From Clostridiales bacterium (GTDB lineage Bacteria; Bacillota; Clostridia; Oscillospirales; Oscillospiraceae): a stretch of DNA of 64,000 nucleotides. Under the pieces are notes generated by a model. That model was not told where the DNA came from and did not search any database. It was given only the letters and a program-made list of their open reading frames with translations. Below are positions 50,181-58,754 of the stretch, piece after piece. Position 1 is the first letter of the stretch. Every line of letters begins with the position of its first letter. A program made the position numbers and the translations under genes. The stretch lies in assembly GCA_022774865.1 (NCBI GenBank), contig JALFLH010000003.1, forward strand, positions 1-64,000, written 5' to 3'.

Positions 50181-51154
50181 CCATTCAGGCATGGCGGGAA
50201 ATGAAAAAAGAGCTGCGCCGCCGGTTCAGCGCGGTTGGATGGATTTTGCTGATTTACTACGGCATTCTGAATGCGGCGGTTTTTCTGACCGCCTTTTTTG
50301 AGATGACCTTCGGTATGATGGGTGCCCTGCTGTCCGGCCAGCCGGAACAGATTCCCACGATGCTGGAAAAGGGTATGAAGGATGGCTGGGGCTATGTCGT
50401 GGCGGTGGCAGTCGGCCTGCTGGCGCTGCTGATCTGGAAAAAGCCGTCCCTGCGGAAGGCGGGTGAAAGAGGCAAGCCCATGACGCCGGGCAGCTTTTTG
50501 TCCCTGCTCTGCCTGTTTTTGAGCGGACAGGCGGTCTACCAGCTTCTGACCACCTTCGCTGAGCTGATTCTCAACGGATTTGGCCTGTCCATGCTGGACG
50601 GGCTGGAGAGCCTTGCTATGGACACGGGCAGCTTCAGTATGTTCCTTTACGCGGGAATTCTGGCGCCTGTCACGGAGGAAATTCTGTTCCGGGGCGTCAT
50701 TCAGCGGGCGCTGATGCCCTACGGCAGAAGATTTGCCATTTTCTGCTCCGCGTTTGCTTTCGGAATTTTTCATGGAAATCTGTTACAGTCACCCTACGCT
50801 TTCCTGATGGGACTGGTGCTTGGATACACCGCGTCGGAATACTCCATTGCGTGGTCCATGGTGCTGCATATGATCAACAATCTGGTATTGGCGGATCTTC
50901 TGCCGCGGCTGCTGTCCGGCTTGCCGGATATCACTGCCAATCTGATCGTCTGGGCGGTGATTCTGGCGTTTACCGTGGGTGCGGTCGCCGTTATCATCGC
51001 GAAGCGCCGTTCAATCGGGGAGTATTTCCGTGCGGATCACAAAAACGGGGTGTATCTGAGCTGCTTCTTTACAAGCCCCGGCATGGTGATTCTGATGGTC
51101 CTCATGGGAATCAGCATGGTTTTCACCTTTATGTTAATGCTCAGTCCCTTGTAA
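50171..51154 (+). CDS. CPBP family intramembrane metalloprotease
   Basis: 327 residues, about eight membrane helices. The CPBP motifs are present: TEEILFRGVIQRAL near 168 (EExxxR), FGIFHGN and HMINN, which bind the catalytic metal. The family includes prenyl-protein peptidases (Rce1) and bacteriocin-immunity proteins. It overlaps the flavoprotein gene by 10 bases, so the three genes form an operon. Substrate unknown. Confidence 0.93.
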   Translation: MEMTIQAWREMKKELRRRFSAVGWILLIYYGILNAAVFLTAFFEMTFGMMGALLSGQPEQIPTMLEKGMKDGWGYVVAVAVGLLALLIWKKPSLRKAGERGKPMTPGSFLSLLCLFLSGQAVYQLLTTFAELILNGFGLSMLDGLESLAMDTGSFSMFLYAGILAPVTEEILFRGVIQRALMPYGRRFAIFCSAFAFGIFHGNLLQSPYAFLMGLVLGYTASEYSIAWSMVLHMINNLVLADLLPRLLSGLPDITANLIVWAVILAFTVGAVAVIIAKRRSIGEYFRADHKNGVYLSCFFTSPGMVILMVLMGISMVFTFMLMLSPL

Positions 51155-51160
51155 GAACAT

Positions 51161-51190
51161 ATCCCGGGAGCGGATGCTCCCGGGATTCAT
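51161..51190. terminator. Terminator between the CPBP and DUF1294 genes
   Basis: ATCCCGGGAGC / GCTCCCGGGAT 11-bp stem between convergent genes; T-rich tail on the plus side (TCATTTTA). Its right arm touches the DUF1294 stop codon. Confidence 0.7.
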
Positions 51191-51474
51191 TTTATCAGGA
51201 ATAAGACTGTGGCGGCGGCAACGAGCTGCGCCGCCAGAATCAGCGGAAGGCCGATATAGAACCGCGGATGTTTGGTTTTGTGCCGGAACAGATACATTCC
51301 GGCGATGGCGCCGAGGCTTCCGCCCAGCGCCGCCGCGCCGAGCAGCGTTTTTTCTGGAATCCGCCAGGCGCCGCGCCGGGCTTTCCGCTTGTCCGCAAGC
51401 ATAAGCAGAAAGGCGGCCGCATTGATTAGAAGTAAGTACACCAGCAGTATTTCCAAGGTGGATTTTCCTTTCAT
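51187..51474 (-). CDS. DUF1294 small membrane protein
   Basis: 95 residues, three hydrophobic helices. DKRKARRGAWRIPEKTLLGAAALGGSLGA and FRHKTKHPRFYIGLPL form the DUF1294 signature. Function unknown; often associated with cold-shock proteins in other bacteria. No clear ribosome site is seen. Divergent from the following lipoprotein by 12 bases, so promoters overlap. Confidence 0.93.
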   Translation of the reverse strand: MKGKSTLEILLVYLLLINAAAFLLMLADKRKARRGAWRIPEKTLLGAAALGGSLGAIAGMYLFRHKTKHPRFYIGLPLILAAQLVAAATVLFLIK

Positions 51475-51486
51475 GGGAGGATGGGT

Positions 51487-51975
51487 ATGAAAAAAGGATG
51501 GTTGATTCTGGCGCTGGGGCTGCTCCTGACTGGGTGCAGCACCGCAGAAACCTATGAGACGCTGGCCGACCAGGTGGTGGTATCCGTTCTGGCGGAGCCG
51601 AAGCAGATTCAATTCAGCCTGCCGGAGGAATCGGTGCTTCCGGCGATGGAGACGGAAAACGGCACACTGTATCTTTGCAGCGGATATGATGTTTCCACGC
51701 AGATTCTTCCCGGCGGCGATCTGGACGGAACGGTGCGAAGCGTCAGCGGCTGCGGCAGGGAGGAACTGACGGTTCTGGAAACGGCGGCTGGGGAATGTAG
51801 GCGGCTGGACTTTGTCTGGACGGTCAACAGCGACGAGGGCGAACAGGTGTGCCGCGCCGCCATTCTGGATGACGGAAGCTATCACTATGTGCTGTCCGCC
51901 ATGACCGACGCGGATACTGCCAGAGAATACGGGGAAATGTGGAACGGAATGTTTGAATCCTTTACACTGTCCTGA
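51487..51975 (+). CDS. Small lipoprotein of unknown function
   Basis: 162 residues. Lipobox LLTGC with Cys17 marks lipid anchoring. The mature part has four cysteines and is acidic. I do not recognise a domain. GGGAGG lies 6 bases before this ATG, which favours it over the ATG two codons earlier. Its 3' end overlaps the converging WYL regulator gene by 14 bases. Confidence 0.75.
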   Translation: MKKGWLILALGLLLTGCSTAETYETLADQVVVSVLAEPKQIQFSLPEESVLPAMETENGTLYLCSGYDVSTQILPGGDLDGTVRSVSGCGREELTVLETAAGECRRLDFVWTVNSDEGEQVCRAAILDDGSYHYVLSAMTDADTAREYGEMWNGMFESFTLS

Positions 51976-52978
51976 GGGAGCCGAGTGGCTCAGAGGGTTC
52001 CTCATATTGCTCCAGCGCTTCCCGGCACATGGCCTTGCACGCCTGGATTACGGAAGGGGGATAGAGAATTTTCGCTTTTTTCCCGAACCCGATGACCCAG
52101 CTTAAAAACATGGGGGAAACGGCCACATTGACGGTAAAGGTGAAATCGTCCTCCCCGTCGGGGACGAGAATCAGATCCCGACCGAAGCGGTCGATGACCA
52201 CGTTGACCAGACTGCGGTGGAAGCGCAGCTTAACGTCCAGCGCTTCCCCGGAGTACATCTGAAACAGGCGGTTGGCGTGGGCGGTGAAGCGTGGGCCGGT
52301 CAACTCCGGGCAGGGAATCCGCGCATTGTCCAAAAGGCGGATATTCGCCATGCGGTCTACCCGGTAGGAGGTAACGCCGTGCCGCTCGGACCAGGCCAGC
52401 AGATAGCAGTTTTCGTTATCCTGGCAAAGACCGTAGGGACTGGCACAGTAGTCCTTTTCCCGGTAATGGCGTTTGCCGTCAATCCCCCAATCAAAATAGC
52501 GGAAGCTGATCTGACGGTTCTGGGCGATGGCCTCCTGAATGGCGTCCACGCTGTAGTAGATGGTTTCGTTCATGCTCTTGACCCGCCCGGAAACCAGAAC
52601 CTCCCGGCGCATCAGGCTGGCGTCATGCTCATTGCACTGACTGCAGAGCTTGCCAATCAGTTCTCTGGTTTTCTTCTCCGTCAGAAACCGACTTGACTGA
52701 ACGGCATCAATCAGCAGCTTGAGCTCGGACAGCTCGAAATTCCGGGAGGCAATGTAGTAGCCGCCCTTTTTACCCGGAGCTGCCACAATGTCCACACCGT
52801 ATTCCTGAAGCGCCGCAATGTCGGAGTAAATGGTTTTCCGCTCGCAGTTGATGTCGTGGCGCTGCTTCAGCATATCGGCCAGCTCGGTGGCTGTGACCGG
52901 GTGGCCGGCATGGGAATATCGCTGCAGATAGTCAAGAAGATAGAAGATTTTCAGCTTTTGATTGTCTGATTTCGGCAT
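51962..52978 (-). CDS. WYL-domain transcriptional regulator (YafY/DeoR-like)
   Basis: 338 residues. An N-terminal winged helix (KLKIFYLLDYLQRYS, ELADMLKQRHDINCERKTIYSDIAAL) is followed by a WYL domain near 145-215 (ISFRYFDWGIDGKRHYREKDYCASPYGL, CYLLAWSERHG, YRVDRM) and a WCX-type C-terminus. WYL proteins sense ligands, often nucleic acids, and control DNA repair, defence or metabolism. GGGAGG precedes the ATG. Targets unknown. Confidence 0.94.
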   Translation of the reverse strand: MPKSDNQKLKIFYLLDYLQRYSHAGHPVTATELADMLKQRHDINCERKTIYSDIAALQEYGVDIVAAPGKKGGYYIASRNFELSELKLLIDAVQSSRFLTEKKTRELIGKLCSQCNEHDASLMRREVLVSGRVKSMNETIYYSVDAIQEAIAQNRQISFRYFDWGIDGKRHYREKDYCASPYGLCQDNENCYLLAWSERHGVTSYRVDRMANIRLLDNARIPCPELTGPRFTAHANRLFQMYSGEALDVKLRFHRSLVNVVIDRFGRDLILVPDGEDDFTFTVNVAVSPMFLSWVIGFGKKAKILYPPSVIQACKAMCREALEQYEEPSEPLGSLRTV

Positions 52979-53074
52979 GGCGCATCCCTCCCGCTGCATG
53001 GTTTCATTATAGCACAGTTTTCCAAAAGTGAAAAGCACGAATCCGGCGCACCCATGTGGGGTGCGCCCGGGATT

Positions 53075-53103
53075 TGCATTTGCCGCGGATCTATGCTATA
53101 CTG
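53075..53103 (+). promoter_or_regulatory. Promoter of the endonuclease IV gene
   Basis: TTGCAT, 17-bp spacer, TATACT with extended TATGC. A GCGCACCC/GGGTGCGC hairpin lies just upstream (about 53047-53067). Confidence 0.65.
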
Positions 53104-53127
53104 TAACCATTGGAGGTGCGAAACAGT

Positions 53128-53955
53128 ATGCGATATATTGGCTGTCATCTGTCGTCATCCGGGGGATATCTGGAGATGGTGAAAACGGCGGAGAAGATCG
53201 GTGCAAATACATTTGCCTATTTTACGCGGAATCCGAGGGGTTCCAAAGCGAAACAGGAAGATTCTGCTGATGCCGCTGCCGCCATGGCGCGTCTGCGGGA
53301 AATGGGGTTCGGCAGGCTGGTCGCCCACGGGGCCTACACCATGAATCTCTGCACGGCTGACCCGGAGGCAAGGGCGTTTGCCTGCGACGTGCTGTGCGAC
53401 GATCTGCGGCGAATGGCGGCGCTGCCCGGGCAATCCTATAATTTCCATCCCGGCTCCCATGTGGGGCAGGGCGCGCAGGCCGGTATCGGTTATATTGCCG
53501 TCGCACTGAAAAAGGCGCTGGAGCCGGGATACCCGGTGACGGTGCTGCTGGAAACAATGGCAGGAAAGGGAAGCGAAATCGGCGGAACCTTTGAAGAGCT
53601 GAAAGCCATTCTGGACGCGGTGGGAAGCGATCAGGTTGGCGTGTGTCTGGATACCTGCCATGTCTGGGATGCGGGCTATGATATTGCCCACGATCTGAAC
53701 GGCGTTCTGGCAGAATTTGACCGGGTGATCGGGCTGGACAGGCTGTACGCGCTGCATCTGAACGACTCGAAAAACCCCATGGGCAGCCATAAAGACCGGC
53801 ACGCGTGTATCGGGCAGGGATATCTGGGATTGAACACCTTCCGGGCTGTGGTGACCCACCCGGCACTGGCTGGCAAACCCATGATTCTGGAGACACCCAA
53901 TGCCCTTCCCGGGTATGAGAAAGAGATTGCCCTGCTGCGGGGGCTGGAATCTTAA
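53128..53955 (+). CDS. nfo: Deoxyribonuclease IV (AP endonuclease)
   Basis: 275 residues, TIM barrel with three zinc sites: IGCHLSSSGGYLEMV, FHPGSHVG, LLETMAGKGSEIGGTFEEL, VCLDTCHVWDAGYDI, LHLNDSKNPMGSHKDRHACIGQG and ETPN. It cleaves DNA at abasic sites in base excision repair. GGAGGTG precedes the ATG at 53128. Secure. Confidence 0.97.
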   Translation: MRYIGCHLSSSGGYLEMVKTAEKIGANTFAYFTRNPRGSKAKQEDSADAAAAMARLREMGFGRLVAHGAYTMNLCTADPEARAFACDVLCDDLRRMAALPGQSYNFHPGSHVGQGAQAGIGYIAVALKKALEPGYPVTVLLETMAGKGSEIGGTFEELKAILDAVGSDQVGVCLDTCHVWDAGYDIAHDLNGVLAEFDRVIGLDRLYALHLNDSKNPMGSHKDRHACIGQGYLGLNTFRAVVTHPALAGKPMILETPNALPGYEKEIALLRGLES

Positions 53956-54026
53956 AGAATAATTCATTTGACAACCCGGGCAAAATGTGCCATGTTAAAG
54001 AAAACGATCAGGAGGTGGTGGCGCAA

Positions 54027-55751
54027 GTGGAACGGCTGATTCAGATCCTTTCCGGAGCGAAGGATACATATGTCAATGTCTATCTGGGCATTCTGCGGTA
54101 TGCGGCGCCTGTATTGGCAATCCTGCTGCTGTGGCGGTGCCTGAAACCGCTGCTGACCTTCAAGCGGGAACCGGAGATCTGGGCATGGCTTTGCATGAAG
54201 GACGGAACCCGCTATGCGCTGACACACTGGGAGAATGTCATCGGCCGCAGCAAGGCCAGCGATGTCTGCATCGATTTTCCCACGGTTTCCCGCAACCACG
54301 CGGTTCTGACCCGGTATGACGACGGGAGTTGGACGATCACCGATACCAATTCCAAGAGCGGCGTGCTGGTAAACGGCAGGCAGGTTTCCATCTGCGCGCT
54401 GGAGCCGGGGGACGAAATCAACATCGGCGGACTGGAAATGAATCTGACGCCGATTACCCAGAAACAGGAGCAGCTTCTGGCCAGACTGCGGGTGCGAACC
54501 GGAACCGGACTGGACAGCGTCATCAATCTGCTGATTTTGTCCATTTTTCAGTGTATGTGCTGTCTGGGTTTTCTGCTTGGCGGCACGCCAGACCAGTTTT
54601 CCAATATTGTGCAGGGCTTTGGCGGCATTCTGATCTGCCAATGGCTTTTGCTGATTTTCTATGCGCTGATCCGGCGCAGTTCCTTTGAACTGGAAACAGT
54701 CGCCTTTTTCCTGTGCACCATGGGCATGGCAATCATCTGCTCCGTCAAACCTTCGGAGACCGTCAAGCAGCTTACCGCCATCGCGCTGGGGCTGGCGGTC
54801 TATCTGGCCGTGGGCTGGTCGCTGCGGAATCTGGAGCGGGCAAAGAAATTCCGGTATCTGGCTACGGCGCTGGGCGTGGGATTTCTGGTGATTACGCTGC
54901 TTTTCGGCAAGGAGCAGCACGGCGCGAAGGCATGGCTGAAAATTGCGGGCATGACGCTGCAGCCCTCGGAGCTGAGCAAGGTCTGCTTTGTCTATGCCGG
55001 CGCCTCTACGATGGACCGGCTGCTGAACAGACGAAATCTGATTGGCTTTATTGTCTATTCCGTTGTGATCTGCGGCTGCCTCGCGCTGATGAACGACTTT
55101 GGAACCGCGCTGATTTTCTTTGTCGCTTTCCTGATTATCGCCTATATGCGCTCGGGCAGTGTGGGAACCGTTGCGCTGGCCTGTACGGCGTTGGGTTTTG
55201 CAGGTGTCATCGCCATCAAAATCGCGCCCCATGCCCTGCGGCGCTTCACCATCTGGCGCCACATTTGGGAGGACCCCTTTAATTTGGGCTACCAGCAAAC
55301 CAGAGCCATCATGTGCCTGGCCTCCGGTGGCCTGTTCGGTCTGGGCGCGGGCAGAGGACTGCTGAAGCGTGTTTTTGCCGCGGATTCCGACCTGGCCTTT
55401 GCGGCAGTTTCCGAGGAATGGGGACTGATCATGGGCTGCCTGACCGTATTGTGTATTGTTGCGCTGGGGCTGTTTGCCCTGCGAACCGTTTCCTTGTCCC
55501 GCAGCAGCTTCTACGCCATTGGCGCCTGCACGGCAGCCGGAATTCTGCTGACCCAGTCCATTCTCAATTGCTTGGGCACGCTGGATATTCTGCCGCTGAC
55601 CGGCGTGACGTTTCCGTTTTTGTCGAACGGCGGCTCCAGCATGATTGGCGCGTGGGGATTGCTTGCCTTTCTCAAGGCGGCGGATACCCGGCAGAACGCC
55701 AGCTTTGCCGTGCGCTTTGCCGGAAAAAGGAGGACAGGCGTGAATGAATAG
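54027..55751 (+). CDS. FtsW/RodA/SpoVE-family glycosyltransferase with N-terminal FHA domain
   Basis: 574 residues from a GTG behind AGGAGG (11-base spacing; an in-frame ATG at 53985 lies before the ribosome site). A first membrane helix (about 20-40) is followed by a cytoplasmic FHA domain near 70-130: VIGRSKASDVCIDFPTVSRNHAVL, then TNSKSGVLVNG. A SEDS membrane domain of about ten helices follows, with AKAWLKIAGMTLQPSELSK and TFPFLSNGGSSMI. SEDS proteins polymerise lipid II; FHA domains bind phosphothreonine, suggesting control by a Ser/Thr kinase such as PrkC. The next gene encodes its transpeptidase partner. Family certain; which of FtsW, RodA or SpoVE is open. Confidence 0.94.
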   Translation: MERLIQILSGAKDTYVNVYLGILRYAAPVLAILLLWRCLKPLLTFKREPEIWAWLCMKDGTRYALTHWENVIGRSKASDVCIDFPTVSRNHAVLTRYDDGSWTITDTNSKSGVLVNGRQVSICALEPGDEINIGGLEMNLTPITQKQEQLLARLRVRTGTGLDSVINLLILSIFQCMCCLGFLLGGTPDQFSNIVQGFGGILICQWLLLIFYALIRRSSFELETVAFFLCTMGMAIICSVKPSETVKQLTAIALGLAVYLAVGWSLRNLERAKKFRYLATALGVGFLVITLLFGKEQHGAKAWLKIAGMTLQPSELSKVCFVYAGASTMDRLLNRRNLIGFIVYSVVICGCLALMNDFGTALIFFVAFLIIAYMRSGSVGTVALACTALGFAGVIAIKIAPHALRRFTIWRHIWEDPFNLGYQQTRAIMCLASGGLFGLGAGRGLLKRVFAADSDLAFAAVSEEWGLIMGCLTVLCIVALGLFALRTVSLSRSSFYAIGACTAAGILLTQSILNCLGTLDILPLTGVTFPFLSNGGSSMIGAWGLLAFLKAADTRQNASFAVRFAGKRRTGVNE

Positions 55752-57117
55752 AGTATCCAGACGCGCGTATGCGCTGCTGTTGCTGATTGTGATTCTGGTG
55801 GGGGGGCTGGGCATTTTCCTCTATGAGTATGTGACCCAGGCGGACAGTTGGATTGTCAGCGCCGGTTCGCCCCATGTTTTCAACAGCACCAACATCGGCT
55901 GCGGGCAGGTAGTGGACAGAGACGGCAATCTTTTGCTGGATCTGACCGAATCCAGAGTTTATTCCGCGGATGCCGTAACCAGACAGTCCACGCTGCACTG
56001 GCTGGGCGACCGGAAGGGCAATATCAGCGCCCCGGCCGTCGCGCACTACGCCAGAGAAATGACCGGATACAATCTGGTGGACGGACTCTACGCCTATGGC
56101 GGCACGGACGGACAGGCGGTGCTGACAATCTCCAGCGCCGTACAGAACGCGGCCCTGGAGGCGATGGGGGACAGAAAGGGGACTGTGGCGGTTTATAACT
56201 ACAGAACCGGGGAGATTCTGTGCGCGGTGACCACGCCAACCTATGATCCGGACAATGTGCCGGATATTCAGGGGGATACCACCGGCGCGTATGAGGGAAT
56301 CTATCTGAATCGGTTCACCCAATCGGCCTATGTCCCGGGCTCCATCTTCAAGATTGTCACCACGGCCGCCGCACTGGACTGTGTCGATGACATTCTGGAG
56401 CGGAAATTTACCTGCACCGGAACCTATGAATACGGAATTGACAAGGTAACCTGCGAGAAGGCGCATGGCACGCTGACCTTGAAGGAGGCGCTGGCCAAGT
56501 CCTGCAACTGCTGCTTTGGACAGATTGCCAATCTGGTGGGCGCGGAAAACCTGACAAAGTATGTCAGGCAGTTTCGCGTGACGGAGCCTGTGCGCTTTGA
56601 CGGAATCACCACCGCGAAAGGAAACTTTGATCTGACCGGCGCGGCGCCGGTACAGATTGCGTGGGCCGGGATCGGCCAGCACACGGATCAGATCAACCCC
56701 TGCCGGTATCTGACCTTTATGGGCGCGATCGCCGCCGGCGGGCAGGGTGTTCTGCCCCATCTGGTTAAGCAGGTTTCCGCCAATGGTGAGACGACCTATA
56801 CGGCGCAGGCAGAGCAGGAGGAGCGGATCATGCCCGCGGAAATCGCCGCAACCTTGCAGGCATATCTTCGGAACAACGTGGAGAAAATCTACGGCTCGGA
56901 CAAGTTTCCGGGTCTGACCGTATGCGGCAAATCCGGAACAAGCCAGCTTGGCGGCGATCAGAAGTCCAACGCCATGTTTGCCGGGTTCGTGACGGATGCG
57001 GAATACCCCCTTGCGTTTATCGCGGTTGTGGAAAACGGGGGCTATGGCGCGTCCACCTGTATTCCCGTTTTGAGCAAGGTTCTGGCCGCCTGCAAGGCGG
57101 AAATGGACGGTATGTAA
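55744..57117 (+). CDS. Class B penicillin-binding protein (transpeptidase)
   Basis: 457 residues. One N-terminal membrane helix, a short pedestal, then the transpeptidase domain: SIFK near 200 in YVPGSIFKIVT, SCN near 252, KSGTSQ near 395. It is shorter than PBP2 or PBP3 (about 600-700) and lacks a PASTA tail, as in clostridial PbpA-like partners of SEDS proteins. The start overlaps the FHA-FtsW gene by 8 bases, so the two are coupled and form a SEDS-bPBP pair that makes and cross-links septal, side-wall or spore peptidoglycan. Confidence 0.94.
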   Translation: MNRVSRRAYALLLLIVILVGGLGIFLYEYVTQADSWIVSAGSPHVFNSTNIGCGQVVDRDGNLLLDLTESRVYSADAVTRQSTLHWLGDRKGNISAPAVAHYAREMTGYNLVDGLYAYGGTDGQAVLTISSAVQNAALEAMGDRKGTVAVYNYRTGEILCAVTTPTYDPDNVPDIQGDTTGAYEGIYLNRFTQSAYVPGSIFKIVTTAAALDCVDDILERKFTCTGTYEYGIDKVTCEKAHGTLTLKEALAKSCNCCFGQIANLVGAENLTKYVRQFRVTEPVRFDGITTAKGNFDLTGAAPVQIAWAGIGQHTDQINPCRYLTFMGAIAAGGQGVLPHLVKQVSANGETTYTAQAEQEERIMPAEIAATLQAYLRNNVEKIYGSDKFPGLTVCGKSGTSQLGGDQKSNAMFAGFVTDAEYPLAFIAVVENGGYGASTCIPVLSKVLAACKAEMDGM

Positions 57118-57170
57118 ATGTTGTATATCCTGCACAAAAAAGCGGAAAATCTGTCCAATAAAGTTTTGTA

Positions 57171-57209
57171 ATCTCACAGGTTGACAAATGTCCGCCTGTG
57201 AGATACAAT
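57171..57209 (+). promoter_or_regulatory. Promoter of the liv leader, with inverted repeat around the -35 box
   Basis: TTGACA (57181-57186), 17-bp spacer, TACAAT (57204-57209). ATCTCACAGG (57171-57180) and CCTGTGAGAT (57195-57204) form a perfect 10-bp inverted repeat with the -35 in its loop, a likely operator. Confidence 0.78.
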
Positions 57210-57240
57210 TTTGTCATCAATTGGAGGGAGGTATTTGACA

Positions 57241-57390
57241 ATGTCCGGAATGAATCACTTCAAAAATTCCGCATCCGCCTGCTGCAACTGCGGCAAAGCG
57301 GCCGATACCTCTGCGCGAATTAGCCGGATTGCGGGCACTGTCGATTTGCGGGCGGTGTCCGTTTTCGTTTGCCTGACGGATTCAGAATAA
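57241..57390 (+). CDS. 49-codon leader ORF upstream of livJ
   Basis: Starts MSGMNHFKNSASACCNCGK behind GGAGGGAGG and ends with TDSE. The second half has a cluster of branched-chain codons: Ile, Ile, Val, Leu, Val, Val, Val, Leu within 19 codons. It is followed by a CTTCTTAT/ATAAGAAG hairpin (57398-57418) and an intrinsic terminator. The layout suggests a leader peptide that couples branched-chain aminoacyl-tRNA supply to read-through. No homologue is recognised. Translation itself is supported only by the ribosome site. Confidence 0.5.
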   Translation: MSGMNHFKNSASACCNCGKAADTSARISRIAGTVDLRAVSVFVCLTDSE

Positions 57391-57417
57391 AGCGGCTCTT
57401 CTTATTATGTATAAGAA

Positions 57418-57446
57418 GCGGTTGCGGTTTGCGTAACTGCTTTTTT
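57418..57446 (+). terminator. Terminator (attenuator) before livJ
   Basis: GCGGTTGCG pairs with CGTAACTGC (two wobble pairs) and is followed by six T, 37 bases before livJ. It abuts a second hairpin at 57398-57418. Confidence 0.65.
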
Positions 57447-57482
57447 ATAGCTTTTTAGAAAATGGGAAAAGGAGAATTCACA

Positions 57483-58640
57483 ATGAAAAAGGTATTTGCA
57501 ATGTTGTTGGCTGCCGTTATGGTTGCCGCACTGTTCGCCGGCTGCGGCGCTGGTTCCGCGGACGCGAACACCATTAAGATTGGTATGACCGGCCCGCTGA
57601 CCGGCGATGCCGCCATTTATGGTACCGCTGTCAAGAACGGCATTGAGATCGCCGTTGCCGAAATTAACGAGAAGGCAAAGGCTGAGGGCGGCCTGAAGAT
57701 CGAGTTCAAGGCCGAGGATGACGAAGCCGACGGCGAGAAGGCTGTTTCCGGCTACAACGTCCTGAAGGACTGGGGGATGCAGGTGTTCATCGGCACCGTC
57801 ACCTCCGGCGCCTGCAACGCGGTTGCTCCCGGCGCAGTTGCCGATCAGATGTTCCTGCTGACGCCCTCCGCGTCCTCCGCTGAGGTTGCCATGGCCGGTG
57901 CTTCCACGTTCCAGATGTGCTTCACCGACCCCAACCAGGGCGCTTCCGCCGCTGAGGTCATCTCCTTGAACTGGGCTGATGCCACGATTGGTGTCATCTA
58001 TGATTCCTCCGACGATTACTCCTCCGGCCTGTATGAGGGCTTCAAGGCGAAGGCCGGTGAGCTGGGTCTGAATGTGGTCTGCGAGACCTCCTTCACCAAG
58101 GATACCAAGAGCGACCTGTCCACGCAGGTTACCCAGTGCAAGGACGCCGGCGCGGATCTGGTGTTCCTGCCCATCTACTACACCGAGGCTTCTCAGATCC
58201 TGACTTACGCGAACAAGATCGGTTATGCGCCTACATTCTTCGGCTGCGACGGTATGGACGGCATTCTGGGTGTGGAAGGCTTCAACACCGCTCTGGCGGA
58301 GGGCCTGGCTCTGATGACCCCCTTCGATGCCAATGCCACCAACGAAGCTACCCAGTCCTTTGTTGCCAAGTATATGGAAAACAACAACGGTCAGGTTCCC
58401 AACCAGTTTGCGGCTGACGCTTATGACTGTGTCTACGCAGTTTACAAGGCCTGTGTCGCCGCCGGTATTGACGGCAAGACCCCCGCTGTCGATGCCTGCG
58501 CTGCGCTGGTGAAGCAGTTCGGCTCCATGACCTTTGACGGTCTGACCGGTAGCGGCATGACCTGGGATGCCAACGGCATGATTTCCAAGGCTCCCGCCGC
58601 CGTTGTGATTGAGAACGGTATCTACGTTCCCATGGGTTGA
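57483..58640 (+). CDS. livJ: Branched-chain amino acid ABC transporter substrate-binding protein
   Basis: 385 residues. Lipobox ALFAGC marks a lipoprotein. The periplasmic-binding-protein fold of the LivJ type is evident: IKIGMTGPLTGDAAIYGTAV, GTVTSGACNAVAPGA, LLTPSASSAEV, IYDSSDDYSSGLYEGF, FLPIYYTEASQIL and GCDGMDGI. It binds Leu, Ile or Val outside the cell. Codon choice is very regular, as in highly expressed genes. AAAGGAG precedes the ATG. Secure for family. Confidence 0.95.
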   Translation: MKKVFAMLLAAVMVAALFAGCGAGSADANTIKIGMTGPLTGDAAIYGTAVKNGIEIAVAEINEKAKAEGGLKIEFKAEDDEADGEKAVSGYNVLKDWGMQVFIGTVTSGACNAVAPGAVADQMFLLTPSASSAEVAMAGASTFQMCFTDPNQGASAAEVISLNWADATIGVIYDSSDDYSSGLYEGFKAKAGELGLNVVCETSFTKDTKSDLSTQVTQCKDAGADLVFLPIYYTEASQILTYANKIGYAPTFFGCDGMDGILGVEGFNTALAEGLALMTPFDANATNEATQSFVAKYMENNNGQVPNQFAADAYDCVYAVYKACVAAGIDGKTPAVDACAALVKQFGSMTFDGLTGSGMTWDANGMISKAPAAVVIENGIYVPMG

Positions 58641-58649
58641 TATTCCAGC

Positions 58650-58681
58650 TTGGGATGGAAGGGGAGACCCTTCCATCCCAA
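58650..58681 (+). other. 14-bp hairpin with GAGA tetraloop between livJ and livH
   Basis: TTGGGATGGAAGGG, GAGA, CCCTTCCATCCCAA: a perfect stem without a U-tract. It probably protects the livJ mRNA from 3' exonucleases and so raises binding-protein levels relative to the permease genes. Confidence 0.7.
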
Positions 58682-58754
58682 ATCCGGTTCGACAGTCCAT
58701 GAGAGCGACAGCCAGAGGCCGCCGTCATAGGCTGTCGGGGAAGAGAGGGTAGAT

